Source of the DNA: Saprospiraceae bacterium
Lineage (GTDB): Bacteria > Bacteroidota > Bacteroidia > Chitinophagales > Saprospiraceae
DNA: 60,784 nt
Direction: 5' to 3'
Assembly (NCBI GenBank): GCA_016787345.1
Contig: JAEUUU010000155.1
Coordinates: forward strand, 1 to 60,784
Part shown: positions 35,838-45,476 of the stretch, in pieces
Layout of the letters: each line of letters begins with the position of its first letter
Numbering within the stretch: position 1 is the stretch's first letter
Translations under genes and position numbers: made by a program
Notes under the pieces: generated by a model
Database searches by the model: none
What the model saw: only the letters and a program-made list of their open reading frames with translations
Told to the model about the DNA's origin: nothing

Positions 35838-37220
35838 TTATTTTTTCCAGGGCAGATCGTTGATTCTTCTTCCGATATCGGCGCCAAAACGCGCGCCTTC
35901 CTCGGAGTCCATGCGGAAATGGACGCCCAGCAGTATCCTCGACCAGGCATCTTCGGCAGCCATCTCGTAAAAGCTACTGAAAGTACGCGGCGTGCTCAGA
36001 AACTCGATCCGGCCTTCGTGGCAACGATCGGTCATGGCATAAGCAAAGCCGAATTCACTGGTCAGCGCTTCGGTTGCTGCCGCGCTGAACGTTGCATGTC
36101 CGGAGGGGAACGAAGGGAAAGATGGTGTAATGCCCTGATCGCCGTTCAAAGGATTGTTCAGATTGGTTTTCCAGTTGGGGTCGATCACGCGGCGGATATA
36201 CGTTTCGGGGCGTTCTGTGTTGTAGTGGTACTTTGAAAACCATGCGCCTACGCCCGCATCGTTCAGGGCCATGCCTACTTTGGCTGTGGCTGCGAGGGCT
36301 TTTTCCAGATTGGCCTGTTCATTTTCCAATACCTGGTTGGTCACTGCGATCCAGCGCGCCGGAGGACTGAACGTAAGATGGAGCAGATCGTCGCTCCAGA
36401 ACTCGGCAACCCATTCATTTTCATAGGAAAAAGAAGGTGTGTTTTGCGCATACACTTCGAGCGCCTGCGCATACATGGCGGATTGTGGATTCTGGCTGAA
36501 AGGCAGCGGAGGGCGGCAGAGTTTATCGCTCTCCGAAAGGGCAAATGTCCGTGCCTGCCCCCAGTACGGATACAGGCCTTTTCCCGGCCCCGGGAAGGTG
36601 GGCTTCCAGTCGCCATTGCCGTCGAAGTGGTTTTGCCATTGGTAGTTGCCAAATGGGTCGAGGTAGGCATCGTGGGCAATATCGTCGGTTCTCGACCACT
36701 CCCAAATGGCAGCCGCTACGGCGCGACCGTAATTTTGGGAAAGTTGGAACGTCTCGGCGCTGATCTCCGATTTATAGGCCGCGTTGTTGGCGTTTTCGAG
36801 CGTGGCGATTTGATCGAAGCGGTCGGCTGCTTCATTTTTAAAAAACTTCGACAGCAGGAAGGCATAGGATGCATTGACGACCGTTGGCCAGTGGTACTTC
36901 ACCCCTTCCAGAACGGGCGGTATCGTCAGGCCGTTGTAGTACGGCGCCAGCGACTGGTACTCCGGCATGCCACTAACACAGGATTCATAGGCGGCAAAAC
37001 CCAGGTAACCAAGCGAACGGGCGGTTGCACAGGGCCGGTAGCCGGCGGCGTACCGCTCTATTTCCAGGTAAAGTTTGTTCCAGTCATATACGACCTGATA
37101 ATCGTATTGCGATACCAGATTGAGATCGGGCGGTATTTCCTGGGGTTTGTCCTTGCAGGAAGTGATGAAGAATAAACCGGACAGGGCCAATAAAGCGGCG
37201 ATTAAAGAACTACTTTTCAT
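35838..37220 (-). CDS. Vanadium haloperoxidase/PAP2-superfamily lipoprotein, paralogue 2
   Basis: A 460-residue lipoprotein (lipobox ITSC, Cys about residue 22). It carries the same active-site set: KYHYNTERP, PSGH with His375, and SRILLGVHFRMD. Compared with paralogues 1 and 3 it has more replacements around the PSGH motif (PSFPSFPSGHATFSAAATEAL). This suggests an older split or a different substrate (inference). It lies 126 bp from paralogue 1 and 127 bp from paralogue 3, with no TTAA-box operator in front; a terminator-like hairpin sits 34 bp before its start, so expression may depend on read-through. Confidence 0.85.
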   Translation of the reverse strand: MKSSSLIAALLALSGLFFITSCKDKPQEIPPDLNLVSQYDYQVVYDWNKLYLEIERYAAGYRPCATARSLGYLGFAAYESCVSGMPEYQSLAPYYNGLTIPPVLEGVKYHWPTVVNASYAFLLSKFFKNEAADRFDQIATLENANNAAYKSEISAETFQLSQNYGRAVAAAIWEWSRTDDIAHDAYLDPFGNYQWQNHFDGNGDWKPTFPGPGKGLYPYWGQARTFALSESDKLCRPPLPFSQNPQSAMYAQALEVYAQNTPSFSYENEWVAEFWSDDLLHLTFSPPARWIAVTNQVLENEQANLEKALAATAKVGMALNDAGVGAWFSKYHYNTERPETYIRRVIDPNWKTNLNNPLNGDQGITPSFPSFPSGHATFSAAATEALTSEFGFAYAMTDRCHEGRIEFLSTPRTFSSFYEMAAEDAWSRILLGVHFRMDSEEGARFGADIGRRINDLPWKK

Positions 37221-37253
37221 GATAAATCAGCGTTGAAGAAGAAGTTGACAAGA

Positions 37254-37311
37254 AAAAGAGGTTGCCTCACCAGTCTTCCTGAGTAGCCAGACTTTTGAGA
37301 CAACCTCTTTT
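37254..37311 (-). terminator. Terminator or attenuator hairpin between paralogues 3 and 2
   Basis: AAAAGAGGTTG at 37254-37264 pairs with CAACCTCTTTT at 37301-37311, with an extra CTCA/TGAG stem inside, and is followed on the minus strand by T-rich sequence. The next start codon is 34 bp away. Confidence 0.7.
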
Positions 37312-37346
37312 CAGCGCAAAAAAACGAAAAAAAACGCTATTCTTCC

Positions 37347-38726
37347 TTATTTCTTCCAGGGCAGGCTATTCACCAGCCGGCCGATTTCCGTACCAAAACG
37401 AACGCCTTCTTCGGAATCCATTCGAAAGTGCACGCCGAGTGGCACGCGTGACCAGCCGTTTTCCTGGGCCATCTCGTAAAAACTGCTGAAAGTGCGCGGC
37501 ATACCCAGGAATTCGTTACGGAACTCGTGGCAGCGGTCGGTCATCGAGTACGAATAACCGAACATGCTGGCCAGGGCTTCGGCGCCGGCAGCGCCAAAAG
37601 TGGCGTGACCGGAAGGATAGGCCGGGAAAGAGGGTGTAATACCTTTGTCGCCGTTGATCGGATTGTCCAGATTGGTATGCCAGTTGGGGTCAATCACCCG
37701 GCGGATATACGTTTCGGGGCGCTCTACGTTGTAGTAATACTTTGAATACCAGGCGCCTACGCCGGCATCATTGAGTGCCATGCCTACCTTGGCGTTGCTG
37801 ACCACCGCGGTCTGGAGATCTGGCTTTTCGCGCTCGTACACCTGGTTGGCAATAGCGATCCATCGGGGCGGCGGACTGAAAGTCAGGTCCAGCAAGTCGT
37901 CGCTCCAGAATTCGCCCACCCATTCGTCGGCATAAGCTTGCGAAGGCGTGTTCATGGAATACACTTCGAGGGCTTGGGCGTACAATTTGGAAGTGGGCGC
38001 TTCGCTGAATGCCAATGGCGGGCGGCACAGGCGTTGGTCGTTGCGCAAAGCAAAAGTGCGCACCTCGCCCCAGTACGGAAACACGCCCTCTCCCGGCCCC
38101 GGATAGGTGGGAATCCAGTCGCCGTCGCCATCGAAATGGGCTTGCCAGTCGTAGTTGCCAAACGGATCGAGGTAGGCATCGTGACCGATATTGTCGGTTT
38201 TCGACCATTCCCAAATAGCTGCTGCAACGGCCTGGCCATGGGCTTTGGAGCGGTCGAATACTTCTGCACTCACTTCGGCGCGATATTTGCTCTCGTTAGA
38301 TGTTTCCAGAATGCTGATTTGTTGAAAAAGATCATCTTCGGCAGTCGGGAAAAAACGACGCATCAAATAAGCCGACGATGCATTGACCACTTCCGGCCAA
38401 TGGTATTCGCGGCCCTCGAGCGGTTGCGGAACGTTCAGACCGTACAAACCGGCCAGCGACTGGTACTCCGGCATTCCGGGCACCGTGGCTTCGTAAGCAG
38501 AAAAGCCGAGATAGGCCAATGCGCGGGGAGCCGGTCCGGGGCGATAACCCGCGGCATGGCGTTCGATTTGGAGAAAAAGATCGTTCCACTGGAATACTAC
38601 GCTGTAATCGAAATCGGCAACTTCTTTAGTGAGTCCGGTGTTCTTTTCCTTTCCGCAGGCGCCAAACAGCAATGCAAGGAGCACAAAAACACCAGCCAGC
38701 GACAAGGGCGTCGACAATTTTTTCAT
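37347..38726 (-). CDS. Vanadium haloperoxidase/PAP2-superfamily lipoprotein, paralogue 3
   Basis: A 459-residue lipoprotein (lipobox FGAC, Cys about residue 24). The active-site signature is complete: KYYYNVERP, PSGH with His374 and SRVPLGVHFRMD. It is closer to paralogue 1 than to 2 in the PSGH region. It is the first gene of the minus-strand set and is divergent from the response regulator across 149 bp (38727-38875), a region in which I see no phased TTAA boxes; only A/T-rich stretches are visible there. Its regulation may therefore differ from that of paralogue 1. Confidence 0.85.
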   Translation of the reverse strand: MKKLSTPLSLAGVFVLLALLFGACGKEKNTGLTKEVADFDYSVVFQWNDLFLQIERHAAGYRPGPAPRALAYLGFSAYEATVPGMPEYQSLAGLYGLNVPQPLEGREYHWPEVVNASSAYLMRRFFPTAEDDLFQQISILETSNESKYRAEVSAEVFDRSKAHGQAVAAAIWEWSKTDNIGHDAYLDPFGNYDWQAHFDGDGDWIPTYPGPGEGVFPYWGEVRTFALRNDQRLCRPPLAFSEAPTSKLYAQALEVYSMNTPSQAYADEWVGEFWSDDLLDLTFSPPPRWIAIANQVYEREKPDLQTAVVSNAKVGMALNDAGVGAWYSKYYYNVERPETYIRRVIDPNWHTNLDNPINGDKGITPSFPAYPSGHATFGAAGAEALASMFGYSYSMTDRCHEFRNEFLGMPRTFSSFYEMAQENGWSRVPLGVHFRMDSEEGVRFGTEIGRLVNSLPWKK

Positions 38727-38875
38727 AAGGAGGTTTTTTAATCAAAGAAACAATTCAAATGGTGGATTTATAAAATATCTCCTTCCAGGGAAGAATGAAG
38801 GATGCATTTTTACAGCAAAAACCCGGCCGATCTTGTCTGCCTGATTTAGAACAGAATAACAAACCGCTTTACCTG

Positions 38876-39559
<684 letters not shown>

Positions 39560-39567
39560 CAGAGATC

Positions 39568-40947
39568 ATGCAAATTCGTACACGACTTACGATACAGTTT
39601 ATCACCATCGTCGCGGGTATTTTGTTGCTTGCGCTGTGTTTTACTTATTTCAAGTTCAAACACCTCGCAGAAGACGAATTTTACAGCAGTCTGCGCTCCA
39701 AGGCGCTGATGACGGCGGAAATGATGTTTCACGATGAAGACGAAGCCAAACTGAAGCCTATTTCGGACGATCCTTCCGAAAGCGCCAGGGCTGAAACACT
39801 GCCTTTTCACGACAATATCACCATTTACAATGCCCAGTTGCAGAAGGTTTTTGCCTTCAACCGCAACGCCAGGCCGGTTAGTCATGGCCAGTTGCAGGCT
39901 TTGCTGGGCGGGCAGGGTGAGCGCCGCTTTTTACATGGCAATTTTCACGCCCTGGGGCTGAAACACGTCAGCAAAACGGGCCGGGAATACGTGATCGTCG
40001 CAGAATCGATTTTTAATTCGGAAGACCTGGTCAATCTTCGCAATATCCTGATTATCAGTTTTTTTCTCGGCGTTACGATTGTTGCGGCTGGTGGCTGGTT
40101 TTATGCCGGGCAAGCGCTTGCCCCGGTGTCGCGAATTGTAAATCAGGTCGATCAAATGTTGCCCGAAGACCTGAGCGCCCGACTGGATTCGCCTAACAGC
40201 CATGATGAAATTTCGCGGCTGGTCGTCACGTTCAACCGCTTGCTCGACCGTATTCAGTTTGCCTTCCGGATGCAGAAAAGCTTTATTTCCAACGTCTCAC
40301 ACGAGTTGAAAAATCCGCTGTCGGTGATTATCTCTCAGCTGGAAGTGGCTTTGCATAAAGACCGTCCAAAGGAAGATTACCAGTCGACTATTCAATCGGT
40401 GCTCGACGACACCCGTGAACTCAACGACATCACCGAAAAACTGCTCCAGTTGGCCCGCGTGCATTCCGAGGGCGCCAATATCGCCTTCGAGCGCATACGG
40501 CTCGACGAAACCATGCTGCAAACCCGGGCAGCTTTGCTCAAAATCCACCCCGATTATCATATTGCCTTCGACATCGAGGGGATACCCGAAGAAGAGGAGG
40601 AATTGTACGTTCATGCCAATGAACCGCTCCTGCGCTCTGCCTTGCTCAATTTGATGGATAATGGCTGTAAATTCTCACCCGACAAACGGGTAGAGGTCAA
40701 AATATGGTTCAATACCAGGGGCAAACACCGGATCGAAATTGCCGACCACGGCCCCGGCATTCCGCAAAAAGACCTGCAACTGATTTTCCAGCCTTTTTAC
40801 CGCAGTTCTCAAAGCATTCACGTCCGGGGTTCGGGTATCGGGCTTTCGTTGGTCGACAGTATCATGAAGATTCACCGAATCGGTATGCGTGTCAATTCGA
40901 CGCAGGGCAAAGGCACCACCTTTTTGCTCGAGTTTCCTTCCATTTAA
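39568..40947 (+). CDS. Membrane sensor histidine kinase
   Basis: A 459-residue kinase. Two membrane helices (about 10-30 and 154-176) enclose a periplasmic sensor of about 125 residues that I cannot assign. A HAMP-like linker is followed by the DHp domain with phospho-His245 (SHELKNPLS) and a catalytic domain with the N box LNLMDNGCKFSP, G1 DHGPGIP and G2 GSGIGLSL. It pairs with the response regulator in front (8-bp gap), and its 3' end lies 9 bp before paralogue 4, so kinase, regulator and one putative haloperoxidase form one operon. The signal is unknown; phosphate, vanadate, metal or halide are candidates. Confidence 0.92.
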   Translation: MQIRTRLTIQFITIVAGILLLALCFTYFKFKHLAEDEFYSSLRSKALMTAEMMFHDEDEAKLKPISDDPSESARAETLPFHDNITIYNAQLQKVFAFNRNARPVSHGQLQALLGGQGERRFLHGNFHALGLKHVSKTGREYVIVAESIFNSEDLVNLRNILIISFFLGVTIVAAGGWFYAGQALAPVSRIVNQVDQMLPEDLSARLDSPNSHDEISRLVVTFNRLLDRIQFAFRMQKSFISNVSHELKNPLSVIISQLEVALHKDRPKEDYQSTIQSVLDDTRELNDITEKLLQLARVHSEGANIAFERIRLDETMLQTRAALLKIHPDYHIAFDIEGIPEEEEELYVHANEPLLRSALLNLMDNGCKFSPDKRVEVKIWFNTRGKHRIEIADHGPGIPQKDLQLIFQPFYRSSQSIHVRGSGIGLSLVDSIMKIHRIGMRVNSTQGKGTTFLLEFPSI

Positions 40948-40956
40948 ATTCCGGTT

Positions 40957-42297
40957 ATGCGTTATTTCATCCTCCTGTTGGCGTTTGTAACCGCGGCAGT
41001 CGCTTGTAAACGCGACGCCGACCTGGATGAACGTCCGGATTTCAGAGAGGCCAAAAATGTGGTGCAAGCCTGGAATGCGCTACTGCTGGATCTGGAGCGC
41101 CACACGGAAGGGTATCGGGCGCCTGTAAGCGCCCGGATGTTTGCCTACATGGGGATGGCGGCCTACGAATCCGCAATGCCGGCTTTGATTCAGGATCATC
41201 TTTCCGTGGCCGCATATTGCCCCGGCTATGCGCCGCCGCCAATACCCAAATCCGGGGTATTCAACCTGCCAGCCAGTCTGAATGCAGCTTACGGACAGAG
41301 CATACGGCACTTTTTCCCAACGGCCAGCCAACAGATGAAACAACGGATCGAGGACACGGAAACAGGGTTGGCCAAACAGTTTGTTTCCGGACTTGCCGAC
41401 GAGAATTATGCCCGCTCGGTCGCCTACGGTCGCAGCGTAGCCGACGCCGTGTGGCAATGGTCGAGAATGGACAGCCTGGGGCATGACGCTTATTTGTACA
41501 ACTACGACCGCTCTTACGTCCCGCCGGTTTGCATCGGTTGCTGGCAGCCCGACGAGATACACCGGACGCCGGCCCTGACGCCCCATTGGGGAAAAGTGCG
41601 CCTGTTCCTGTTGCGCCGGGGTCAGATAGCGGTCAACCCGCCCGCTTCATTCGACGACGAGCCGGGCTCGACATTTTATACAGAGGCCATGGAAGTATTT
41701 TCTGTGTCGCAACCGATGTCGAAAGAAAACCGCTGGCTGGCAGAATTCTGGAGCGACGACGTGCCGGGCCTTACCGTTACACCGGCAGGCCGATGGATCT
41801 CGATTGCCAATCAGGCGGTCGAACAGTACCCCATAAGCCTGCCGGAAACACTCGAGTTATACCTGCGCCTGGGCTGGGCGCTCAACGATGCCTGCGTGAT
41901 TTGCTGGGACGCGAAGTACCAGTATAATGTAGAAAGACCACAGGCTTACGTCAATCGATACATTCAACCCGGCTGGGAGCCCCTGCATGCCAACCCCTCT
42001 TTCCCCGCGTATCCTTCCGGCCATTCGGCCTTCGGGGCCGCGGCCGCAGAAGTATTGGGTGATGTGATCGGGTACGACACACCAATTACCGATCGAACAC
42101 ATATTCATCGCAAGGAATTTGCCGGCAAACCCCGTGAGTTTGGCTCATTTGCCGAAATGGCGCAGGAAAATGCGTTTTCAAGGGTCGCACTAGGCGTGCA
42201 TTACCGGATGGATTGTGAAGAAGGCCTGCGCCTTGGTCGCTTGGTGGGCCGTGAAATCATACACATGAAACTTCGCCGAAATGAGGTGCGGCTTTGA
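40957..42297 (+). CDS. Vanadium haloperoxidase/PAP2-superfamily lipoprotein, paralogue 4
   Basis: A 446-residue lipoprotein (lipobox AVAC, Cys about residue 17, followed by acidic residues KRDAD). It keeps the full catalytic signature: KYQYNVERP, PSGH with His356 and SRVALGVHYRMD. It is the most diverged of the four, with a Cys-rich insert near residues 187-196 (CIGCW) and a shorter stretch before PSGH. It is the third gene of the two-component operon (9 bp after the kinase), unlike the three tandem minus-strand paralogues. Phosphatase or haloperoxidase activity is possible; sequence alone does not decide. Confidence 0.83.
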   Translation: MRYFILLLAFVTAAVACKRDADLDERPDFREAKNVVQAWNALLLDLERHTEGYRAPVSARMFAYMGMAAYESAMPALIQDHLSVAAYCPGYAPPPIPKSGVFNLPASLNAAYGQSIRHFFPTASQQMKQRIEDTETGLAKQFVSGLADENYARSVAYGRSVADAVWQWSRMDSLGHDAYLYNYDRSYVPPVCIGCWQPDEIHRTPALTPHWGKVRLFLLRRGQIAVNPPASFDDEPGSTFYTEAMEVFSVSQPMSKENRWLAEFWSDDVPGLTVTPAGRWISIANQAVEQYPISLPETLELYLRLGWALNDACVICWDAKYQYNVERPQAYVNRYIQPGWEPLHANPSFPAYPSGHSAFGAAAAEVLGDVIGYDTPITDRTHIHRKEFAGKPREFGSFAEMAQENAFSRVALGVHYRMDCEEGLRLGRLVGREIIHMKLRRNEVRL

Positions 42298-42365
42298 AAA
42301 AAACGGCATGTATTGGGCGCTGTTTTCGGGTAAATTCAATCTTTGCAGCCTAAACTTACCCACCC

Positions 42366-43544
42366 ATGCGTATTCTGCTTGTTTTCTGCTTCGCCCTGCT
42401 CGCCGGAGCAACGCTTTCGGCCCAACCCGATATTGAAAAAAAGATCCAGACTCAACTGATCCTTGCCGAAGACGGTGACGTCGTCACGCTTCCGGCGGGG
42501 ACGATTACCCTCACAAATACCCTTTGGCTCGATGAAAAACGCAGGGTGGTGGTTAAAGGCGCCGGCGAAGACAAAACCATTCTTTCCTTTAAAAACCAGA
42601 CCCAGGGCGCCGAAGGTTTCAAAGTGACCAATTCGAGCGAGATCACCTTGAAAGACTTCACCATCGAAGACGCCAAGGGCGACATCATCAAAACCCAGCA
42701 GGTCAGCGGCCTGATCCTTCAAAATATCACGGCACGCTGGACGGGCAAACCCAAAAAGACCAACGGCTCGTATGCCTTGTACCCCGTCCAGTGCTCGCGG
42801 GTGATCATCGATCATTGCACGGCCATCGGGGCTTCCGATGCGGGTATTTACGTTGGGCAGTCCGACAGCGTGTGGGTGCGCAATTGCATAGCATTTCACA
42901 ACGTAGCCGGCATCGAGATCGAAAATACGACCAATGCCTGGGTGTACGACAACCAGGCTTACAACAATACCGGCGGCATCCTGATCTTCGACCTGCCCGA
43001 CCTGCCCAAAAAGCGCGGCGGCCACGTGCGCGTGTACCGCAACGCCGTCACCAAAAACAACTTCCGCAACTTTGCGCCCAAAGGAAATATCGTGGGCAAG
43101 GTCCCGCCAGGTACCGGTATCATGGTGCTGGCCACGCACGACGTTGAAATTTACAACAATACCATTCTCGACAACAAAACGGCCAGCACGGCCGTCATCA
43201 GTTATTATATCACCGAAAATCCGATCAAAGACAAGGCCTACATCCCTTACCCCTCGGGCATCAGTATTCACGACAATAAATACAGCACCGGCAAACGAAT
43301 GCCTACCTGGAAAAATAAAATGGGCTTTCTTTTTTGGCTCAAATTCGGCCGCCGGGTGCCGCACGTTTTGTACGACGGCATTCAAAACCCGGATTACCTG
43401 AATCCCGACGGCTCTGTCCGTCCGGAACACCGCATTTGCGTGCGCAACAACATCAACGGAACTTTTGCCAACCTCAAAGCCGACAAAAAATTCAAAGGCA
43501 TCAGCCGCGATCTTCAACCGTATGACTGCACCATTCCGCAATAA
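42366..43544 (+). CDS. Parallel beta-helix protein (partner of the SO2930-type cytochrome)
   Basis: A 392-residue secreted protein with a signal peptide (MRILLVFCFALLAGATLSAQ). The body is a right-handed parallel beta-helix of NosD/pectate-lyase type, with turns such as NCIAFHNVAGIEIENT and YNNTGGILIFDL. It belongs to the family usually found as a two-gene pair with SO2930-family diheme cytochromes (TIGR03805/TIGR03806), exactly as here: the cytochrome gene overlaps it by 23 bp. The role is unknown; beta-helix proteins often bind or cut polysaccharide. A promoter-like TATTG-N22-AATCTTTG lies at 42311-42345. Confidence 0.82.
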   Translation: MRILLVFCFALLAGATLSAQPDIEKKIQTQLILAEDGDVVTLPAGTITLTNTLWLDEKRRVVVKGAGEDKTILSFKNQTQGAEGFKVTNSSEITLKDFTIEDAKGDIIKTQQVSGLILQNITARWTGKPKKTNGSYALYPVQCSRVIIDHCTAIGASDAGIYVGQSDSVWVRNCIAFHNVAGIEIENTTNAWVYDNQAYNNTGGILIFDLPDLPKKRGGHVRVYRNAVTKNNFRNFAPKGNIVGKVPPGTGIMVLATHDVEIYNNTILDNKTASTAVISYYITENPIKDKAYIPYPSGISIHDNKYSTGKRMPTWKNKMGFLFWLKFGRRVPHVLYDGIQNPDYLNPDGSVRPEHRICVRNNINGTFANLKADKKFKGISRDLQPYDCTIPQ

Positions 43545-44622
43545 GTTGCCGCAAGGCAAAATCTGGTTTTTGGCATTAATGCTCATGGTCGTGACGGGTT
43601 GGCAGGTTGCCCTGCCCGATGAAGCAGCGCCCAAAAACCTGCTCTCCGAGTACGGCTTTTTTAAAGGCCCCCTGGCCAACATGCAACCCGCCGAGCAGGT
43701 ATTTCCCTACGAAGTGAACGCGCCCTTGTTCAGCGACTATGCCGAAAAAGCGCGTTTTATCGCATTGCCGGCCGGGCAAAAAATGACTTATCATCCCGAT
43801 CAGGCATTCGAATTTCCCGTCGGCGCGGTATTGATTAAAAACTTTTATTTCTACCATGAAGCTGCGCACCCTGAAAAAGGGCGACGCATACTCGAAACCC
43901 GTTTGCTGATCAAAGAGGAAAAAGGCTGGAAAGCGCTCGAATACCTCTGGAATGACGAGCAAACCGACGCAGTGCTCGAAGTGGCCGGCGCCAGTTTCCC
44001 TTTTCAATGGGTCGATGCAGGTGGCAAATCGCAGTCCATTCAATATATCGCGCCCAACCTGAATCAGTGCAAGGGCTGCCATTCGTACGACGGCAAATTT
44101 GTGCCCCTGGGCGCCACGGCCCGGCAGTTGAACCGCGCAGTCGACGCTTCCAACCATGCTGAAAATCAATTGGTTTACTGGAATAAAGCCGGCTGGCTCG
44201 ATCTTCCTGCTGACTTTGATGCCGCCGCGGCGCCCCGGCTGGCCGACTACCGCCATCCCGCCGAATCGCCGGCCAATCCCGCATTCTCCGACCCGCTGAC
44301 TGCCAGCGCCCGCGCTTACCTCGACGCCAATTGCGGGCATTGCCACAATGCGCACGGCCCGGCCAGTACGAGCGGCATGTTTCTCGATATTTTCGAAACA
44401 AACCCCGAACGCCTGGGCGTCAACAAAACCCCTGTTGCCGCCGGCCGCGGCAGCGGCAACCGCCGCTTCGGCATCGTGCCTGGAAAACCCCAGGAAAGTA
44501 TTCTGGTATACCGGATGGAAAACGGAGAACCGGGTGTGCGCATGCCCGAACTGGGCCGCCAACTGGAGCACCGCGAGGGCGTTGAACTGATCAAAAACTG
44601 GATACGTCAAATGCACCCATGA
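43522..44622 (+). CDS. SO2930-family diheme c-type cytochrome
   Basis: A 366-residue protein with two heme-binding motifs, CKGCH (Cys183) and CGHCH (Cys271), after an N-terminal hydrophobic segment (about 14-32) that targets it to the periplasm. Match to the SO2930/HNE_0200 family is based on the pairing and layout: a beta-sandwich-like first half, then the CxxCH pair. It probably carries electrons or oxidises a small molecule. The start ATG 43522 lies inside the beta-helix gene (23-bp overlap), so translation is likely coupled. Its stop overlaps the folP start (ATGA). Confidence 0.82.
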   Translation: MTAPFRNKLPQGKIWFLALMLMVVTGWQVALPDEAAPKNLLSEYGFFKGPLANMQPAEQVFPYEVNAPLFSDYAEKARFIALPAGQKMTYHPDQAFEFPVGAVLIKNFYFYHEAAHPEKGRRILETRLLIKEEKGWKALEYLWNDEQTDAVLEVAGASFPFQWVDAGGKSQSIQYIAPNLNQCKGCHSYDGKFVPLGATARQLNRAVDASNHAENQLVYWNKAGWLDLPADFDAAAAPRLADYRHPAESPANPAFSDPLTASARAYLDANCGHCHNAHGPASTSGMFLDIFETNPERLGVNKTPVAAGRGSGNRRFGIVPGKPQESILVYRMENGEPGVRMPELGRQLEHREGVELIKNWIRQMHP

Positions 44623-45476
44623 TGCAACAAACGACCCTCAACTGCCGTGGCCGGCTGCTTGATCTGAGCACACCGGTCGTCATGGGCATCCTCAACGTCA
44701 CGCCTGATTCGTTTTTCGACGGCGGTCGCCACGACGATCCGGGTCATGCGCTCCGGCAAGCGGAGAAAATGATTCGCGAAGGCGCTCGCATCATCGACGT
44801 CGGCGGCGCATCGTCACGGCCCGGCGCTGAAACCGTGCCAGAGGAAGAGGAGTTGCGGCGCGTTGTACCGCTGGTATCACAGTTGGCCGCTGCTTTTCCC
44901 GAAATCATCCTTTCAGTCGACACCTGGCGGGCTCGCGTGGCGCGGGAGGCAGCAGCTGCCGGCGTCGGTATCCTCAACGATATTTCTGCGGGCCGCATGG
45001 ATGATAATCTTTACCCGGAAGTCGCGAAATCGGGGCTCCCGTACGTTTTGATGCACATGCAGGGGACGCCTGCCACTATGCAACAGGCGCCCGTTTACGA
45101 CGATGTGGTCACGGAAGTACTCGACTTTTTTATCGCTGAAATCGGTCGCCTACGTGCTCTCGGTGTGAACGACATCGTGCTCGACCCGGGATTCGGTTTT
45201 GGCAAAACCGTGGAACACAACTATCGTTTGCTCAATCACCTGTCGCTGTTTACCAGCGTTACAGGACTGCCTGTTCTGGCCGGCATTTCACGCAAGTCGA
45301 TGATTTGCAAGGTATTGAGAGTGAATCCTGAAAACGCGCTCAATGGCACGACCGCCCTGCACATGGTTGCATTGCAACAAGGGGCAAAAATTCTGCGCGC
45401 CCACGACGTAAAGGAAGCAATGGAGGTGATCCGGCTTTGGGAAGCGGTGGAAGCGGGAAAAACTCAGCTCTCCTGA
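44619..45476 (+). CDS. folP: Dihydropteroate synthase
   Basis: A 285-residue TIM-barrel enzyme that joins hydroxymethyl-dihydropterin pyrophosphate and p-aminobenzoate in folate synthesis; it is the sulfonamide target. Signatures are MGILNVTPDSFFDGG, DVGGASSRPGAE, the DTWRARVA stretch, and LDPGFGFGKTVEHNYRLL. The start at 44619 overlaps the cytochrome stop as ATGA (Met at 44622 is an alternative), so the folate gene is translationally tied to a redox pair, an odd context. Its 3' end overlaps the convergent TerB-like gene by 13 bp. Confidence 0.93.
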   Translation: MMQQTTLNCRGRLLDLSTPVVMGILNVTPDSFFDGGRHDDPGHALRQAEKMIREGARIIDVGGASSRPGAETVPEEEELRRVVPLVSQLAAAFPEIILSVDTWRARVAREAAAAGVGILNDISAGRMDDNLYPEVAKSGLPYVLMHMQGTPATMQQAPVYDDVVTEVLDFFIAEIGRLRALGVNDIVLDPGFGFGKTVEHNYRLLNHLSLFTSVTGLPVLAGISRKSMICKVLRVNPENALNGTTALHMVALQQGAKILRAHDVKEAMEVIRLWEAVEAGKTQLS

